DNA of 64,000 nt. It comes from Lamellibrachia satsuma. Taxonomy: Eukaryota; Annelida; Polychaeta; Sabellida; Siboglinidae. The notes beneath the pieces were generated by a model. The model was not told the DNA's origin. It made no database searches and saw nothing but the letters and a program-made list of their open reading frames with translations. Where the stretch lies: NCBI GenBank assembly GCA_033239005.1, contig BSQZ01000051.1, forward strand, positions 3,617,001 to 3,681,000, given 5' to 3'. Position numbers and translations under genes: made by a program. Positions 1 through 10,539 of this stretch are shown one piece after another; within the stretch, counting starts at the first letter, position 1, and the number at the start of each line of letters is the position of its first letter.

Positions 1-328
1 TAATTTACTAGGTAATGCATTCCAGAATACTGGTCCTGAATAATTTATTTTACATTTCCTGCTGTTTCCTCTTATGTTTTGGATATAATAGCTATTTTAG
101 TTTATTAGATTATGTTTGTGGATGTTTTGTATTCTCGTAAGCATTGATGACATAGAATCTGGGAGTTTGTTATTTGCTGCTTTATGCATAAAAATACCTA
201 GTTGATTTTTTCATCCAATTTTAATAGTTTTAACTTTGAGAATAGAGGATCAGTGTGTGCGATGTAATGAGAATTTGTGATTATCCTAATAGCTTTCTTC
301 TGTAGTATTCTTAGTTTGTTTAAGTTTG
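1..328 (-). mobile_element. LINE reverse-transcriptase C-terminal fragment
   Basis: Read on the minus strand, this stretch encodes pieces typical of the end of CR1/L2-type LINE ORF2: LQKKAIRIITNSHYIAHTDP followed by LFSKLKLLKL and, near base 1, a SGPVFWNALP-like ending. These are the connection/thumb-region motifs after the RT palm. No long ORF remains. The fragment runs off the left edge and is abutted at about 330 by a second LINE fragment in the opposite orientation. The family assignment is by motif recall; the exact clade is uncertain. Confidence 0.6.
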
Positions 329-334
329 TACAAT

Positions 335-978
335 ATGAATTTTCCCACATTGACTTCCACTTCTTCGCTGACGATTCTCAACTGTATGTCTCATTTAAGA
401 TCAAGGACACCAATGATGAGATGGCTGCACTGGTACGCATCCAAGCATGTGTGGGAGAACTAAAAGCATGGATGACTCATCATCGTCTTCAGCTGAATGA
501 CGATAAAACTGAAGAGCTCGTGATCACTACACCGAGCTCGGCTAGCAAGCACAGTCTGTCTGATTTCGTCATCGGTGACAGCATCCTCCAGCCTACTGCA
601 GTCGCTCGAAGCATTGGAGTGATGCTTGACAGTGAGCTCAGCATGAAATCTCAAGTGTCGAAACTGTGCCTTCACCTACATCGGATTCTCTCCATCAGAT
701 ATTGCTTGACACAACATGCCACTGAACTCCTAGTTCACTCCCTTGTCACATCGCGACTGGACTATGGAAATAGCCTCCTTTATGATGTACCAGATCAGTT
801 ACGGGACAAGCTGCAGAGAGCCCAGAATGTGGCAGAGAGTCCAGAACGTGTAACTGAGCGCCAACAAATTTCCTCACATTACACCAAACATCTTCGACTG
901 AAACAACTAAGTATCGTGCACAGGATTTATTACGGTCCGTGTGAAGATATACCAAGTATCCTACTTCCAAAACTGTAG
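335..978 (+). mobile_element. LINE reverse-transcriptase fragment with FADD motif
   Basis: The open frame ending in a stop at 976-978 contains FFADDSQLYVSF, the catalytic palm motif of LINE reverse transcriptases, then LQLNDDKTEELVI and IGVMLDSELSMKSQVSKLC, which are the usual downstream RT blocks of CR1/L2-like elements, and finally the thumb region (RLDYGNSLLYDVP). The upstream RT blocks, the endonuclease and ORF1 are absent, so this is a dead fragment. The first 20 or so residues of the open frame belong to the neighbouring minus-strand LINE and are not part of it. Confidence 0.75.
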
Positions 979-1135
979 TATCGGATGTCTCAGTGGTGCC
1001 TTACATGTCTCAACGTCAGTGTCATTGGCGATTCGTAGTTCATTTTGTGTAAGAATCAACTTTTTATCAACCAGAGGTATCTGGCTAATGGAAAACTGAT
1101 CCCGCTTTGTCCACATCTCTCTGGCATAATAACAG

Positions 1136-1452
1136 TTACTTGTTTGAAGTGTATCCTGTCATCATGATATGCCCATTGCTGTTGCTTGTTACTTGTTTGA
1201 AGTGTATCCTGTCATCATGATATGCCCATTGCTTTTGCTTGTTACTTGTTTGAAGTGTATCCTGTCATCATGATATGCCCATTGCTGTTGCTTGTTACTT
1301 GTTTGAAGTGTATCCTGTCATCATGATATGCCCATTGCTTTTGCTTGTTACTTGTTTGAAGTGTATCCTGTCATCATGATATGCCCATTGCTGTTGCTTG
1401 TTACTTGTTTGAAGTGTATCCTGTCATCATGATATGCCCATTGCTGTTGCTC
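1136..1452. repeat. 53-bp tandem repeat, about 6 copies
   Basis: The unit starts TTACTTGTTTGAAGTGTATC and recurs every 53 bases from 1141, nearly identical. Copies alternate between GCTGTTGCTTG and GCTTTTGCTTG, giving a two-variant pattern. Non-coding. Confidence 0.9.
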
Positions 1453-1796
1453 ACACACATTCGCGGCTTTGTTTGGAGATTATAGTAGCAGTTGTGTTGT
1501 GTGAGGTATCTCACCTATTGTCAAAATGTTTCCTTTGAACTGCTTCTGCTGACCACATTATACAAGGAACCAATACAGTTATCTGTGTAAAGTGTACATG
1601 GCTTCATAGCCTTGGTTGTCTTACCCACTGTCCTTGTAGGCCATTGGAGCTAATACAAAATAAGCCAGCATTAATCCAAATTGCAACAGAAATGTAATAT
1701 CTCAATTATATTACTATTACATTGTATTGCGTTACATCTATTACTATGACTTGAAAACATGTAATCATTACTATTACAATTACAGTGTAATTGACC

Positions 1797-2396
1797 ACAG
1801 GCCTGCCGCCACACCACCTCACCACCATACCGTCACACCGCCACACCACTACACCAACACACCGCACACCGCCACACCACCTCACCACCATACCGTCACA
1901 CCGCCACAACGCCACACCATCACACCGCCACACCGCTACACCGCCTCACCGCCACACTACCTCACCGCCACACTGCCACACCGCATACTGCCACACCACC
2001 TCACCGCCACACCGCCACACCGCCACACAGCTCAACCTTCACACCACCACACCGCCACACCGCACACCGCCACACCACCTCACCACCATACCGTCACACC
2101 GTCACACCGCCACACCACCTAACCACCATACCGTCACACTGCCACACCATCACACTAACACACCACCACACCGCCACACCGCCAAACCGTCACACCACCT
2201 CACTACCATAACGTCACACTGCCACACCATCACACCGCCACACACCACACATCACCGTCATACCGCCACACCGCCAAACCACCACAACACCACCCCGCAC
2301 ACCGCCACACCGCCACACCGCACACCGCCACACCGCCTCATCGCCACACCGCCACACCGCCACACCATCACACCGCCACACCGCCACGTGCAAACG
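1797..2396. repeat. CACACCGC-rich minisatellite
   Basis: About 600 bases built from variants of CCACACCGCCACACCATCAC. The plus strand is almost devoid of G, so both strands show open frames (His/Thr/Pro-rich on plus, Trp/Cys/Gly/Val-rich on minus). These frames are repeat artefacts. Confidence 0.9.
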
Positions 2397-2399
2397 CAT

Positions 2400-3328
2400 A
2401 AACGCACAAGCAAACGAACACGACCACGCAGACTCACATGCAAACCCACTCACAACACACGCACGGACGCACGCAGTGTGGGTTTTTGCAATTATTCGTG
2501 TCTTTTTCTTTTTGCCAGCCTTGGAGAAAAACCTCGCACTTGAAAGGACTGCAACATAATCATCTAATTGATCAAGGAAAAACAGACAACTGTGACTTCG
2601 TAGCCAAAGCTCAGTTGGCCATAGATGGCATTGGAGATAGGATATTTTTTCACTTCAGCTGTATACACATGCAGCGGGACAACAACCCTTGGTGGACGGT
2701 TACTTACAAAATGACAATGTTGATACATACATGAGGTCGTCATAACAAATCGTGCCTTTTGTTGTGGTAAGTAGTGATCATATAATTTAATAGCTGTCTC
2801 TGTTTCCCGATTTTAAAATAATTACACTAGCTGCACTCATACTACATGTAAAACAAGCAAACCGTTGATAAATGCAATCATTGACATGTTTATTGGAATT
2901 GAAAAATGTCTTATCAATACAGTCCATTTCCATCAGGTTACCGTCAGAAGGATTTCAACATTATGGTTGGTCCATACCGTGGAAAATAGCAAAAGTGTGG
3001 AACGTAAAAAATAGTATGAACACTGGAGGGAGGGAAATCATTCAAATTTAACATAATCACAGTTCTCACATTTTGTTAGGTGATGGTTTATCGAAAAGGT
3101 ATGGTTTAGTTGTAGTTTTATGCCGTACAGTAGTTGCCTAAATATTTGCTTCACCAAGTGCAAATAACGACTCACCATAATATAATCATACTATATAAAT
3201 ATCATGTGTCCTGTTGAAATTGTGGTCGACTGCTACATTCCCGGGTCACAATAAGAAGCTGTAACTATATCATGTTTGTAAGTTCAATGTTCTGTTTAAT
3301 ACATATTTCATATGGTTGTACTGAACAT
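2400..3328. other. no recognised feature
   Basis: Apart from short open frames without recognisable motifs, nothing could be assigned here. The AT content is ordinary for this window. Confidence 0.5.
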
Positions 3329-3331
3329 CTT

Positions 3332-3708
3332 GAGGCCCGCCACAATCTTCTCTTCTTATGGAATTTGAGGCCCGCCACACTCTTCTCTTCTTATGGATTT
3401 TGAGGTTCGCCACACTCTTCTGTTATTATGGATTTGAGGCCCGCTACACTCTTCTCTTCTTATGGATTTTGAGGCCCACCACACTCTTCTCTTCTTATGG
3501 ATTTTGAGGTTCGCCACACTCTTCTGTTATTATGGATTTGAGGCCCGCCACACTCTTCTCTTCTTATGGATTTTGAGGCCCGCCACACTCTTCTCTTCTT
3601 ATGGATTTTGAGGTTCGCCACACTCTTCTGTTATTATGGATTTGAGGCCCGCCACACTCTTCTCTTCTTATGGATTTTGAGGTTCGCCACACTATTCTGT
3701 TATTATGG
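3332..3708. repeat. 35-bp tandem repeat, about 11 copies
   Basis: The unit GAGGCCCGCCACACTCTTCT plus CTTCTTATGGATTTT recurs every 35 bases. Two variants (GAGGCCCGCC...CTTCTT and GAGGTTCGCC...TGTTAT) are interleaved, indicating a higher-order repeat. Small open frames on both strands are repeat artefacts. Confidence 0.9.
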
Positions 3709-3835
3709 AATTTCTGGAGTTTACAAATGTCCGTTACCTCAACGTTATTGCACAACACTACCACAACAAAACTGAATGCAATATTAAGTAAATCCAGGCG
3801 CGTTCTTATGTAGCACGGGTATCTTCGATGCGCAT

Positions 3836-3908
3836 GTCAGCCTATGTGTACGATCATATGTCAACCTATGTGTACGATCACATGTCAGTCTATGTGTACG
3901 ATCACTTC
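3836..3908. repeat. short tandem repeat, 3 copies
   Basis: Three consecutive copies of a unit containing CTATGTGTACGATCA, separated by CATGTCAG/CATATGTCAA. Confidence 0.8.
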
Positions 3909-4359
3909 TGCGAACACTGTGGCATTGTCTACTGCCTAGTCATAGGATAGTTGCTGATATTTTCTAACTTACGTAATCATTCTACGTGTATGGACTCCTC
4001 AAGGCACTTTATCCCCTGGCAGACTTGTTCATTCCAACACCAACTAGACTTCTCTGGGAAGCATTCAACATCGCTGCAATTACCGCAAAAAGACTATTCG
4101 ATATTTGATAGACCATTAATATTTAAGTTTTACTGGACTCTCTTTATGGTGGGAAAGCCTATTTTAATTTTGTGCCAAATCATGTCTATATGAAAATATT
4201 GAGAGGTGAAACACTATAAAAGTAACACATTTTGCAGGGATATTCGATAGTTTGTCAACAACTGCAGTGTCATTATCTACCAGGAGAGCCATTGGTTATT
4301 TCAAGCAGCCTCTATTGGTTTAATCGTGTGACAGTTGATGTGATCTAGTTGGTACCACT

Positions 4360-4880
4360 GATCATCCTTGCCGCTATGGCTTCTGACTAAATCAGTACCC
4401 CTGGCAGATCAGCTTGTTGAAAAGCTGATTTTTCAGTTGCTGTGTTAACCAATGAGATTGCAAGCTCGAATTTATGAGGCCGGCATACGTAAACGTAACT
4501 TTAATTGGTTGCTAGTTGTAAAGGGTATTGATAGACATTTCCTGGAAACGCTCTTTATAGTTTGTAAGCGGGTGCATTAAGTTCCCAGAAACACCTCAAC
4601 CAAGACAGCAAGTGGGACGAAATACAACCGATCCAGCGCACATCCGGGATAAACTAACAAATCCACATTTCAACATTTCAGTTTGCCAGTGTTGGAACGA
4701 CTACCACCCCTGGCTGGCAAGCATGCCACTGGTCTCTACACAGACATTAGTGGCTGAAGTTGGTATTTAAGCAGGAAGTTAGTAGTGCACTGCAGCTGCA
4801 GCAGCAACAGAGGCTCAGACTGAATATGTAGGAAGCGGTCGTGATCCAGAAGGCAAACCAGTACAGCGTCGGTTGGCAGT
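4360..4880 (+). repeat. dispersed repeat, copy 1
   Basis: This segment matches the reverse complement of about 62230-62660. Shared blocks include ATCAGTACCCCTGGCAGATC, AACTTTAATTGGT, ATAGACATTTCCTGGAAA (and its ATAGGCATTT variant) and GGATAAACTAACAAATCCAC. The two copies are diverged and have small indels, as expected of an old interspersed repeat. No protein motif or clear termini were found, so the class is unknown. Confidence 0.65.
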
Positions 4881-5047
4881 ACGTAGAGCTTGTTTCATCC
4901 AAACTGTCAAAGTCGTTGTAGATGCGATCAATCCAAACGTTGCCTGCAGAACAGAAATACAGAAGATGTGTTGGCGAAGGCAGAAATATTTGCTTTAACA
5001 GTGTTAAAAAACATGATAATAAGAATTATACAACGGCTAGCCACATA

Positions 5048-5182
5048 GGATTCTCAGAGCGAGGTAGCCTTGTGTTATCTGGATATATTATATCACTGAT
5101 ATGAGACTACCTGATTGGTCTAGAGCATTTTACCATGAAATATCCATCCAGATAACACATGGCTGCCTCGTTCTGAGAATCC
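5048..5182. repeat. inverted repeat of 135 bp (MITE-like hairpin)
   Basis: Arms at 5048-5089 (GGATTCTCAGAGCGAGGTAG...) and 5141-5182 (complement GGATTCTCAGAACGAGGCAG...) pair over about 42 bases around a loop of about 50 bases. The outer ends are exact. It resembles a small foldback or MITE element. A target duplication is not obvious. Confidence 0.7.
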
Positions 5183-6134
5183 AGTTGATGTTTAAATAAT
5201 TTCGACCGAGCAGTGTTGGTATAGACACGCGATTGTTCGAATGCTTTGCGTGTTTTCAAATAATTTTTTTAATTTACCTAATCTTCATCAAACGTTCGCA
5301 TCAGTTCCTCCATACGGTACGAATGCTCCGTGAAACTGGCTCCAGCTGCATATTTACAAATGTAGGAAGTCAAAAGTATGCTCAAGCATTAATTACTATA
5401 ATGGGAATAACATGATTACTATAATGGGAATAACATACATTTTGTTGTTGTCACTTGATACCAGCCATATAATAACACTCATGCCCTTGTGATGTTATTT
5501 GGCTGGTAACCTCTCGTGACATCAACAAACAAAATGCATATTGGGATATCTTGAGGGGAACACGGAATTGAATTTGGTGGATTGGATATTTGTCTAAAGC
5601 GTGGAATATTGATCGGATAAGTATTATTATTACGTGTATATTAAACATAAACTTACAAGAGTCTTTGTTTAGGGAATAGTTGCTGTTAAAATTTAGCTGT
5701 ATGAGTAATTTAGGGTAGTTTATATCGTAGATCTCCGAAGACTCGGTAGCGCGAGCGATATTTAAGGTTTGTTGTGGTCAGTTGATTGGGTACATATTAC
5801 GATACATAATATTACTATAAATAATTTAGTACATATTAAAGATTGAGAACCTGAATATTTTGTTTTAGCAACATTTACTGTTAAACGTTAGCCGTAGGTA
5901 GTAATTCAGTGGAATTTAAAGAAGGTCACTGAAATTTCGTTAGCGCGAGCAATATTACGTTTTGTTATAGTCACCTGTTACATAGAAAGTAAGTTGCAAG
6001 GCAGTAGTTGTAAATGTAATTAAGACATAAGTAAAATAGCATAAAGTGTGTATTACAACACAAAAACAGTGAGGACTACCTAGTATAAATTGATTATAAA
6101 CGGATTATAAGCAAATATAATTTGAATTTCTAAC

Positions 6135-6557
6135 ATGGCGCAGTGCAAACGCAAAGTAATGGCGAAGCGTAATTTGACTTGCTCTAGCTGCGACAGCTGG
6201 ATAGACTTTGCAAAGTCCGGGTGTGCAAATTCGTTGGCAGAGGTGCAGGCAGATGATTTTCATTTCGTGTGTAAGGGGTGTATAACTGTGAAATATCTGC
6301 AGGAGCAGGTAAATGAGTTAAGGCATATGATTTTGATGATGACAGGGCAGGATGAGAAAGAAGAGAGCAGAGGTGGTGAGAATGATGAGAGCAGAGGTGG
6401 TGAGAATGATGAGAGCAGAGGTGGTGAGACCGAGGAGAGCAGAGGCGGTGAAAACGAGGAGAACAGAGGTGAGAACACGGAGAGCAGTGGCAATGTGGGG
6501 GAGAAAGCTGGTAAGAAGAAGAAAGATGGAAAAAGGAAGAATGTGCAACAAAAGTAA
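6135..6557 (+). pseudogene. CR1 ORF1, N-terminal part
   Basis: The frame begins MAQCKRKVMAKRNLTCSSC and carries spaced cysteines (CSSC...C...CKGC) typical of the PHD-like/zinc-binding start of CR1 ORF1 proteins, followed by a predicted coiled coil (YLQEQVNELRHM) and an acidic stretch built of four copies of an 8-residue unit (ESRGGEND), encoded by a 24-bp repeat at about 6355-6475. It ends in TAA at 6555-6557. The same frame reopens at once in the next segment, so the stop is probably an inactivating mutation. Role in living relatives: RNA binding and retrotransposition in the cytoplasmic RNP. Confidence 0.6.
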
Positions 6558-6566
6558 GATAAACGA

Positions 6567-7249
6567 GTGAGTGAAGAGGGGTTGCTAGGTGGCAGGATAG
6601 TCGATGCTAACAAGAGCAGAGAAAAGGAGAAGACTGTGGATCAGAAGAAGAAAGATGACATGAGGCAGAGTATGCAACAAACGAGAGGTAAGCGGGTGAG
6701 TGGAGAGGGATTGCCAAGTGGTAAGACAGTAAAGGTTGATGATAGAAGAGAAAGGGGGTATAGTGTGCGAGAGGAAAGGAGCTTTGCTGATGTAGTATCA
6801 CAGGGGAAGGCGAGGAAAGCTCGGGTATTTATGGGGGATTCCATCATTAGGAAAGTGGATAAAATTGTAAACAGATGAGATGACATAACAGTATGCCTAC
6901 CAGGGGCAAAAATAGAGGATATAGCAGATAAGGCAGGACAAGTCATGGGTGGTGGCACGGGAGGTGCTGTTCTCGTGCGTGTGCGAACGAACAATGCCGA
7001 GAAGGAGGGAACGTCATCCATCGTTGGTAAGTACAGGAGGTTGATCAATACACCTAAAGAGGCACGAGTTGGACAGATTGTATTGTCTGGGATATTACCA
7101 ATAATGGGAGGCAGGGGAGAGGAATATAGGAACTGTAGGAGGATAGCGATCAACACAAAAGTACAGAAGGTATGTATGGAGGAGGGAGTAGGCTTCGTAG
7201 ACATGTGGTTAAACTTTGTGGGAAGAAATTACTTTTTCGTGAGAGATTG
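6567..7249 (+). pseudogene. CR1 ORF1, esterase-domain part
   Basis: After the TAA the frame continues with KARVFMGDSIIRKVDKIVNR, the GDSI block I of the CR1 ORF1 esterase. A TGA at 6876-6878 interrupts it, then DDITVCLPGAKIEDIADKAG, VRTNNAEKEGTSSIVGKYRR (the usual H-x-GTNN has become VRTNN) and VGQIVLSGILPIMGGRGEEY follow, ending with TGA at 7247-7249 where the family has Gly before LHLTG. The remaining catalytic-region residues are recognisable, but three lesions make it non-functional. Confidence 0.65.
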
Positions 7250-7465
7250 ACTTCATCTGACAGGGAACGGTTTGTATTGTCTGGGATATTACCAATAATG
7301 GGAGGCAGGGAGAGGAATATAGGAACTGTAGGAGGATAGCGATCAACACAAAAGTACAGAAGGTATGTATGGAGGAGGGAGTAGGCTTCGTAGACATGTG
7401 GTTAAACTTTGTGGGAAGAAATTACTTTTTCGTGAGAGATTGACTTCATCTGACAGGGAACGGTG
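7079..7465 (+). repeat. 194-bp direct duplication within CR1 ORF1
   Basis: The segment starting TGTATTGTCTGGGATATTAC at 7079 is repeated from 7273 with almost no change (one G lost in GGCAGGGGAGAGG). The junction is CAGGGAACGGTT|TGTATTG. Very high identity implies a recent tandem duplication, much younger than the element itself. Confidence 0.9.
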
Positions 7466-7619
7466 CTGCAGTTCTTTGGTGTGAGTTTGTCAGAGTTGTC
7501 GACGAGGGCACAGGTACCATAGATGATTTAAGCTAGATGCGCAGGGGGAACTGACAGAGAAAACTCAAAGGAGTACTACTACATATACACATATAAAGAA
7601 ATGTTCACCAATAATTTCA

Positions 7620-8250
7620 GACAATGAACTTAAATGTGTATGCTTAAATGCCAGGAGCATAGTAAATAAAAAGGCGAGTTAGACATTGATCCTCATGTAA
7701 TAGGCATCACAGAAACATGGGCAAATAAAGATATAGTAGATGAGAGTTAGCACTGACAGGCTATGCAATGTTTAGGAAGGATAGACGAGAAAGAAGGGGA
7801 GGTGGAGTAATTTTATATATTAAACAATCTATCCAAGCATATGAAATAACACTGAAAAGTGAATCAGATTGTGAGGAAGCAATTTGGTATAACATAGTTA
7901 CCAGGAACTCAATATTAACAATAGTAGTTTAGTTTATCGTAGTCCCAATATAGGTCAAGAGGAAGATGTAAAATTACGAAAGGCGATAAGAGAGGTGAGC
8001 AAGGGGGAATGTGTTATAATGGGTGATTTTATCCATGGCCATAAACAAAGGGAAACATTAGAGAGTGCTGGAGGTGACGACCATCAGTTTCTACTTCTAA
8101 CACAGGATTGTTTTCTTACTCAACATGTCTTGGAGCCAACCAGAGGTGGGAATGTGTTAGATTTAATTTTGTCTTTTCAAAATGAATTAGTTGACAATGT
8201 TAAAATCCACGAACCGTTGGGTTCAATTGACCATAACCAAATCCATTTTA
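7620..8250 (+). pseudogene. CR1 ORF2 endonuclease region
   Basis: Conceptual translation across frames gives LKCVCLNARSIVNKK, DPHVIGITETWANKDIVDES (the catalytic ETW motif of APE-like endonucleases), GGGVILYIKQSI, then in the frame containing 7995 GECVIMGDFIHGHK (usual GDFN) and GSIDHNQIHF (usual SDHN). Frameshifts lie near 7670 and 7930, and the two altered catalytic motifs show decay. Confidence 0.65.
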
Positions 8251-9026
8251 ATATAAAAGTAAAAACAGGGAATACATGTAAAAAACAATGGAGAAAGAAC
8301 TTCAACAAAGGCAAATATAAAGAGATGAGAACATATCTAGCAAATATAGATTGGAATAACTTGCTGAAGAACAAGACAGCAACAGAATGCTGGACTTGTT
8401 TGAAATATGAGATTGAGGGCATTATTGAGAAATGGGCTCCATTAAGAAAACAAGGGAAAAGGTCCAGGAAGAAACACCTGTCAAAAGAGGCTATTAGAAA
8501 AATTGCTCACAAACAGATGCTGTGGAGGGTATATAAACACATTGGAAATGTAGAAGACTACTCAAACTACAGAGAGGCACTTACCCTAGCTACAACTGAA
8601 ATTAGAACATATAAAAGAACTTATGAAAAACAATTGGCAGGTAATATAAAAAATGACAGCAACAGTTTCTATGCTTATGTAAGGAGTAAACAGAAAGTTC
8701 GAGATAAGGTCGGACCACTGGAAAACAACAGTGAAAACATAATTTCAGACGGGTTTCAAATGGCAGTGGTCCTGAATGAGCATTTCAGCTCAGTTGTTAC
8801 CACAGAAGATATCCGCTCACTTCCAGTTCCATTTACTAAATTTGAGGGCAATAAATCAGAAAATTTGGGGCAGTTATTTGTAACACCTGAAATGATAGCA
8901 AAGAAAATTAAGAAAACGAAAGATATTAAATCACCTGGAGTTGACGGGATACCACCAAAACTGCTTAAGGAAATTGTTAAGCAAATTAGTACATCACTAG
9001 CCAAATTGTTTACCTTGTCACTATAA
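7995..9026 (+). pseudogene. CR1 ORF2, endonuclease end to RT start
   Basis: This is the longest open stretch of ORF2 (343 codons). It contains the end of the endonuclease, the linker between endonuclease and RT (basic, rich in Lys/Arg), and RT block 1-2: TPEMIAKKIKKTKDIKSPGV then DGIPPKLLKEIV. A TAA at 9024-9026 cuts it where the family continues SLQ-ERIVPSEWKEA. No initiating function is implied for the first Met. Confidence 0.7.
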
Positions 9027-9531
9027 GAAAGAATAGTTCCTTCAGAATAGAAGGAAGCAAACATTACACCGCTATTTAAGAAAGGATCGAGAAACAAACC
9101 GGTAAATGACAGACCAGTGAGGTTAACATAAGTTGTATGTAAATTACTCGAAACATTAAAGGTGGAATTCCTTGGTGGAATTCCTAGTAAAACATAAATT
9201 AATAAATACATCTCAGCATGGGTTCCTAAAAGTAAGGTCATGTCTAACCAATCTCTTACGTTTTTTGGAAGAAATTACAAAGTGGTTAGATGACGGGTCA
9301 CCAGTGGATGTTGTATATTTAGATTTTCAGAAAGGTTTTTTTTGGTAAAGCGCCACATCAAAGATTGTTACTTAAGCTAAAAGCCCATGGCATAGGCAAT
9401 GATGTAATTAATGGATAGAAAAGTGGCTCATACACAGAAGACAGAGAGTAATAGTATATGGTGAGATTTCAAACTGGAAATCTGTTCTGAGTGGGGTACC
9501 ACAGGGGTCAGTATTAGGCCCTATACTGTTT

Positions 9532-9590
<59 letters not shown>

Positions 9591-9593
9591 GAT
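9027..9593 (+). pseudogene. CR1 ORF2 RT middle, broken by stops and a microsatellite
   Basis: Fragments such as ANITPLFKKGSRNKPVNDRP, FGRNYKVV and WKSVLSGVPQGSVLGPILF (the PQGSVLGP block) can be followed through several frames. A 13-base local duplication (GGTGGAATTCCTT) lies near 9160-9185. At the position of the following IYIND codons the sequence has become a (TA)n run. Confidence 0.65.
9535..9588. repeat. (TA)n microsatellite inside the RT domain
   Basis: About 26 TA units begin directly after the codons for GPILF and end in ATAAATGATTTGGAAG (IND LE). The parental CR1 coding sequence at this site is itself TA-rich (codons for I-Y-I-N-D), so the microsatellite appears to have expanded from coding sequence. 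Confidence 0.9.
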
Positions 9594-10415
9594 TTGGAAG
9601 ATGACATATCTAGCAAAGTACTGAAATTTGCAGATGACACAAAAGTATACAGAAAGGTTACAAATGATACAGATAAACAAAGTTTACAGGATGATCTAGA
9701 TAAATTAGTTAAATGGTTAGAAAAATGGCAAATGTTATTAAATTTGGGGAAGTGTAAATGCATACACATAGGGCATGGAAACATGGACGAAGGATATAAA
9801 ATGGGGGATGCTGTACTAAATAGAACCACACAAGAAAAGGACTTAGCTGTAACATTTAGTGCTGACATGAAAATATCAGAGCAATGTGGGATGGCTGCTT
9901 CGAAAGGAAATAAAATTCTAGGGCTAATTATGAGAACTATCACATATAAGGAGAAACAGCTAATTGTACCCCTGTACAAAGCAATAGTTAGACCACATTT
10001 GGAATATTGTATACAAGCATGGAGGCCGTATCGTAAGAAGAACATAGACAAGCTAGAAAGAATACAAAGAACAGCAACTAAAATTATTCCAGAATTGAGA
10101 GACCTTAGTTACGAAAGTCGCTTATTACAATGTGGTTTGACAACACTAGAGACCAGGAGACTAAGAGGAGACCAAATAGAAGTGTTTAAAACAGTGAACT
10201 GTTATGAGGATGTTGATAGGAATATGTTCTTCGAACTTAAAGAAGGCAGTAGAACCAGAGGACACAAAGCAGCATTAGTTAAGGAGCAGTGTAGGTTGGA
10301 CATGAGAAATTACTCTTTCTCACAGAGGGTGATAAATGAATGGAACAAACTGCCAAATGATTGTGTTAATGCTAGTAGTGTGAATATGTTTAACATAGAA
10401 TTGACAGATATATGA
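9594..10415 (+). pseudogene. CR1 ORF2, RT catalytic core and C-terminus
   Basis: An open frame of 273 residues holds VLKFADDTKVYRKV (catalytic FADD), LLNLGKCKCIHIGH, KDLAVTFSADMKISEQC, the thumb motif KAIVRPHLEYCIQAW and the C-terminal RRLRGDQIEVFKTVN. It stops at 10413-10415 (TGA), close to where CR1 ORF2 normally ends. The length and composition fit a family member with the N-terminal part in other frames. Confidence 0.8.
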
Positions 10416-10539
10416 TAAGGGCGGGCTACACAAAGATGATAAAATTGTTGGACTCTCGATACGCCAATGGCTTCCTTGTCCACTTGCCATCTGGAACTTG
10501 TTGTTTGGCATGGCAATCTTGTTAAATCTTGTATTAGAC

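Larger units (their letters stand above)
5640..10420 (+). mobile_element. CR1-type LINE, nearly full length, inactivated
   Basis: Two remnant reading frames appear in the correct order: an ORF1 with an N-terminal cysteine-rich segment and an esterase (SGNH-like) region (about 6135-7450), then an ORF2 with an APE-type endonuclease (about 7620-8250), reverse transcriptase (about 8870-10000) and C-terminal tail to the stop at 10413-10415. This architecture is that of CR1-clade elements. Stops, frameshifts, a 194-bp internal duplication and a (TA)n expansion in the RT domain show it is dead. The 5' boundary is not sharp; 5640-6134 is taken as probable 5' UTR. Confidence 0.8.

Noticed and set aside
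1706..2543. His/Thr/Pro-rich and Trp/Cys/Val-rich open frames
   Set aside because: Products of the CACACCGC minisatellite, open in several frames on both strands.
3332..3708. CRISPR-like regular repeats (also 47655-47850, 53052-53275, 53915-54275 and 60275-60620)
   Set aside because: Contiguous tandem repeats without unique spacers, in an animal genome.
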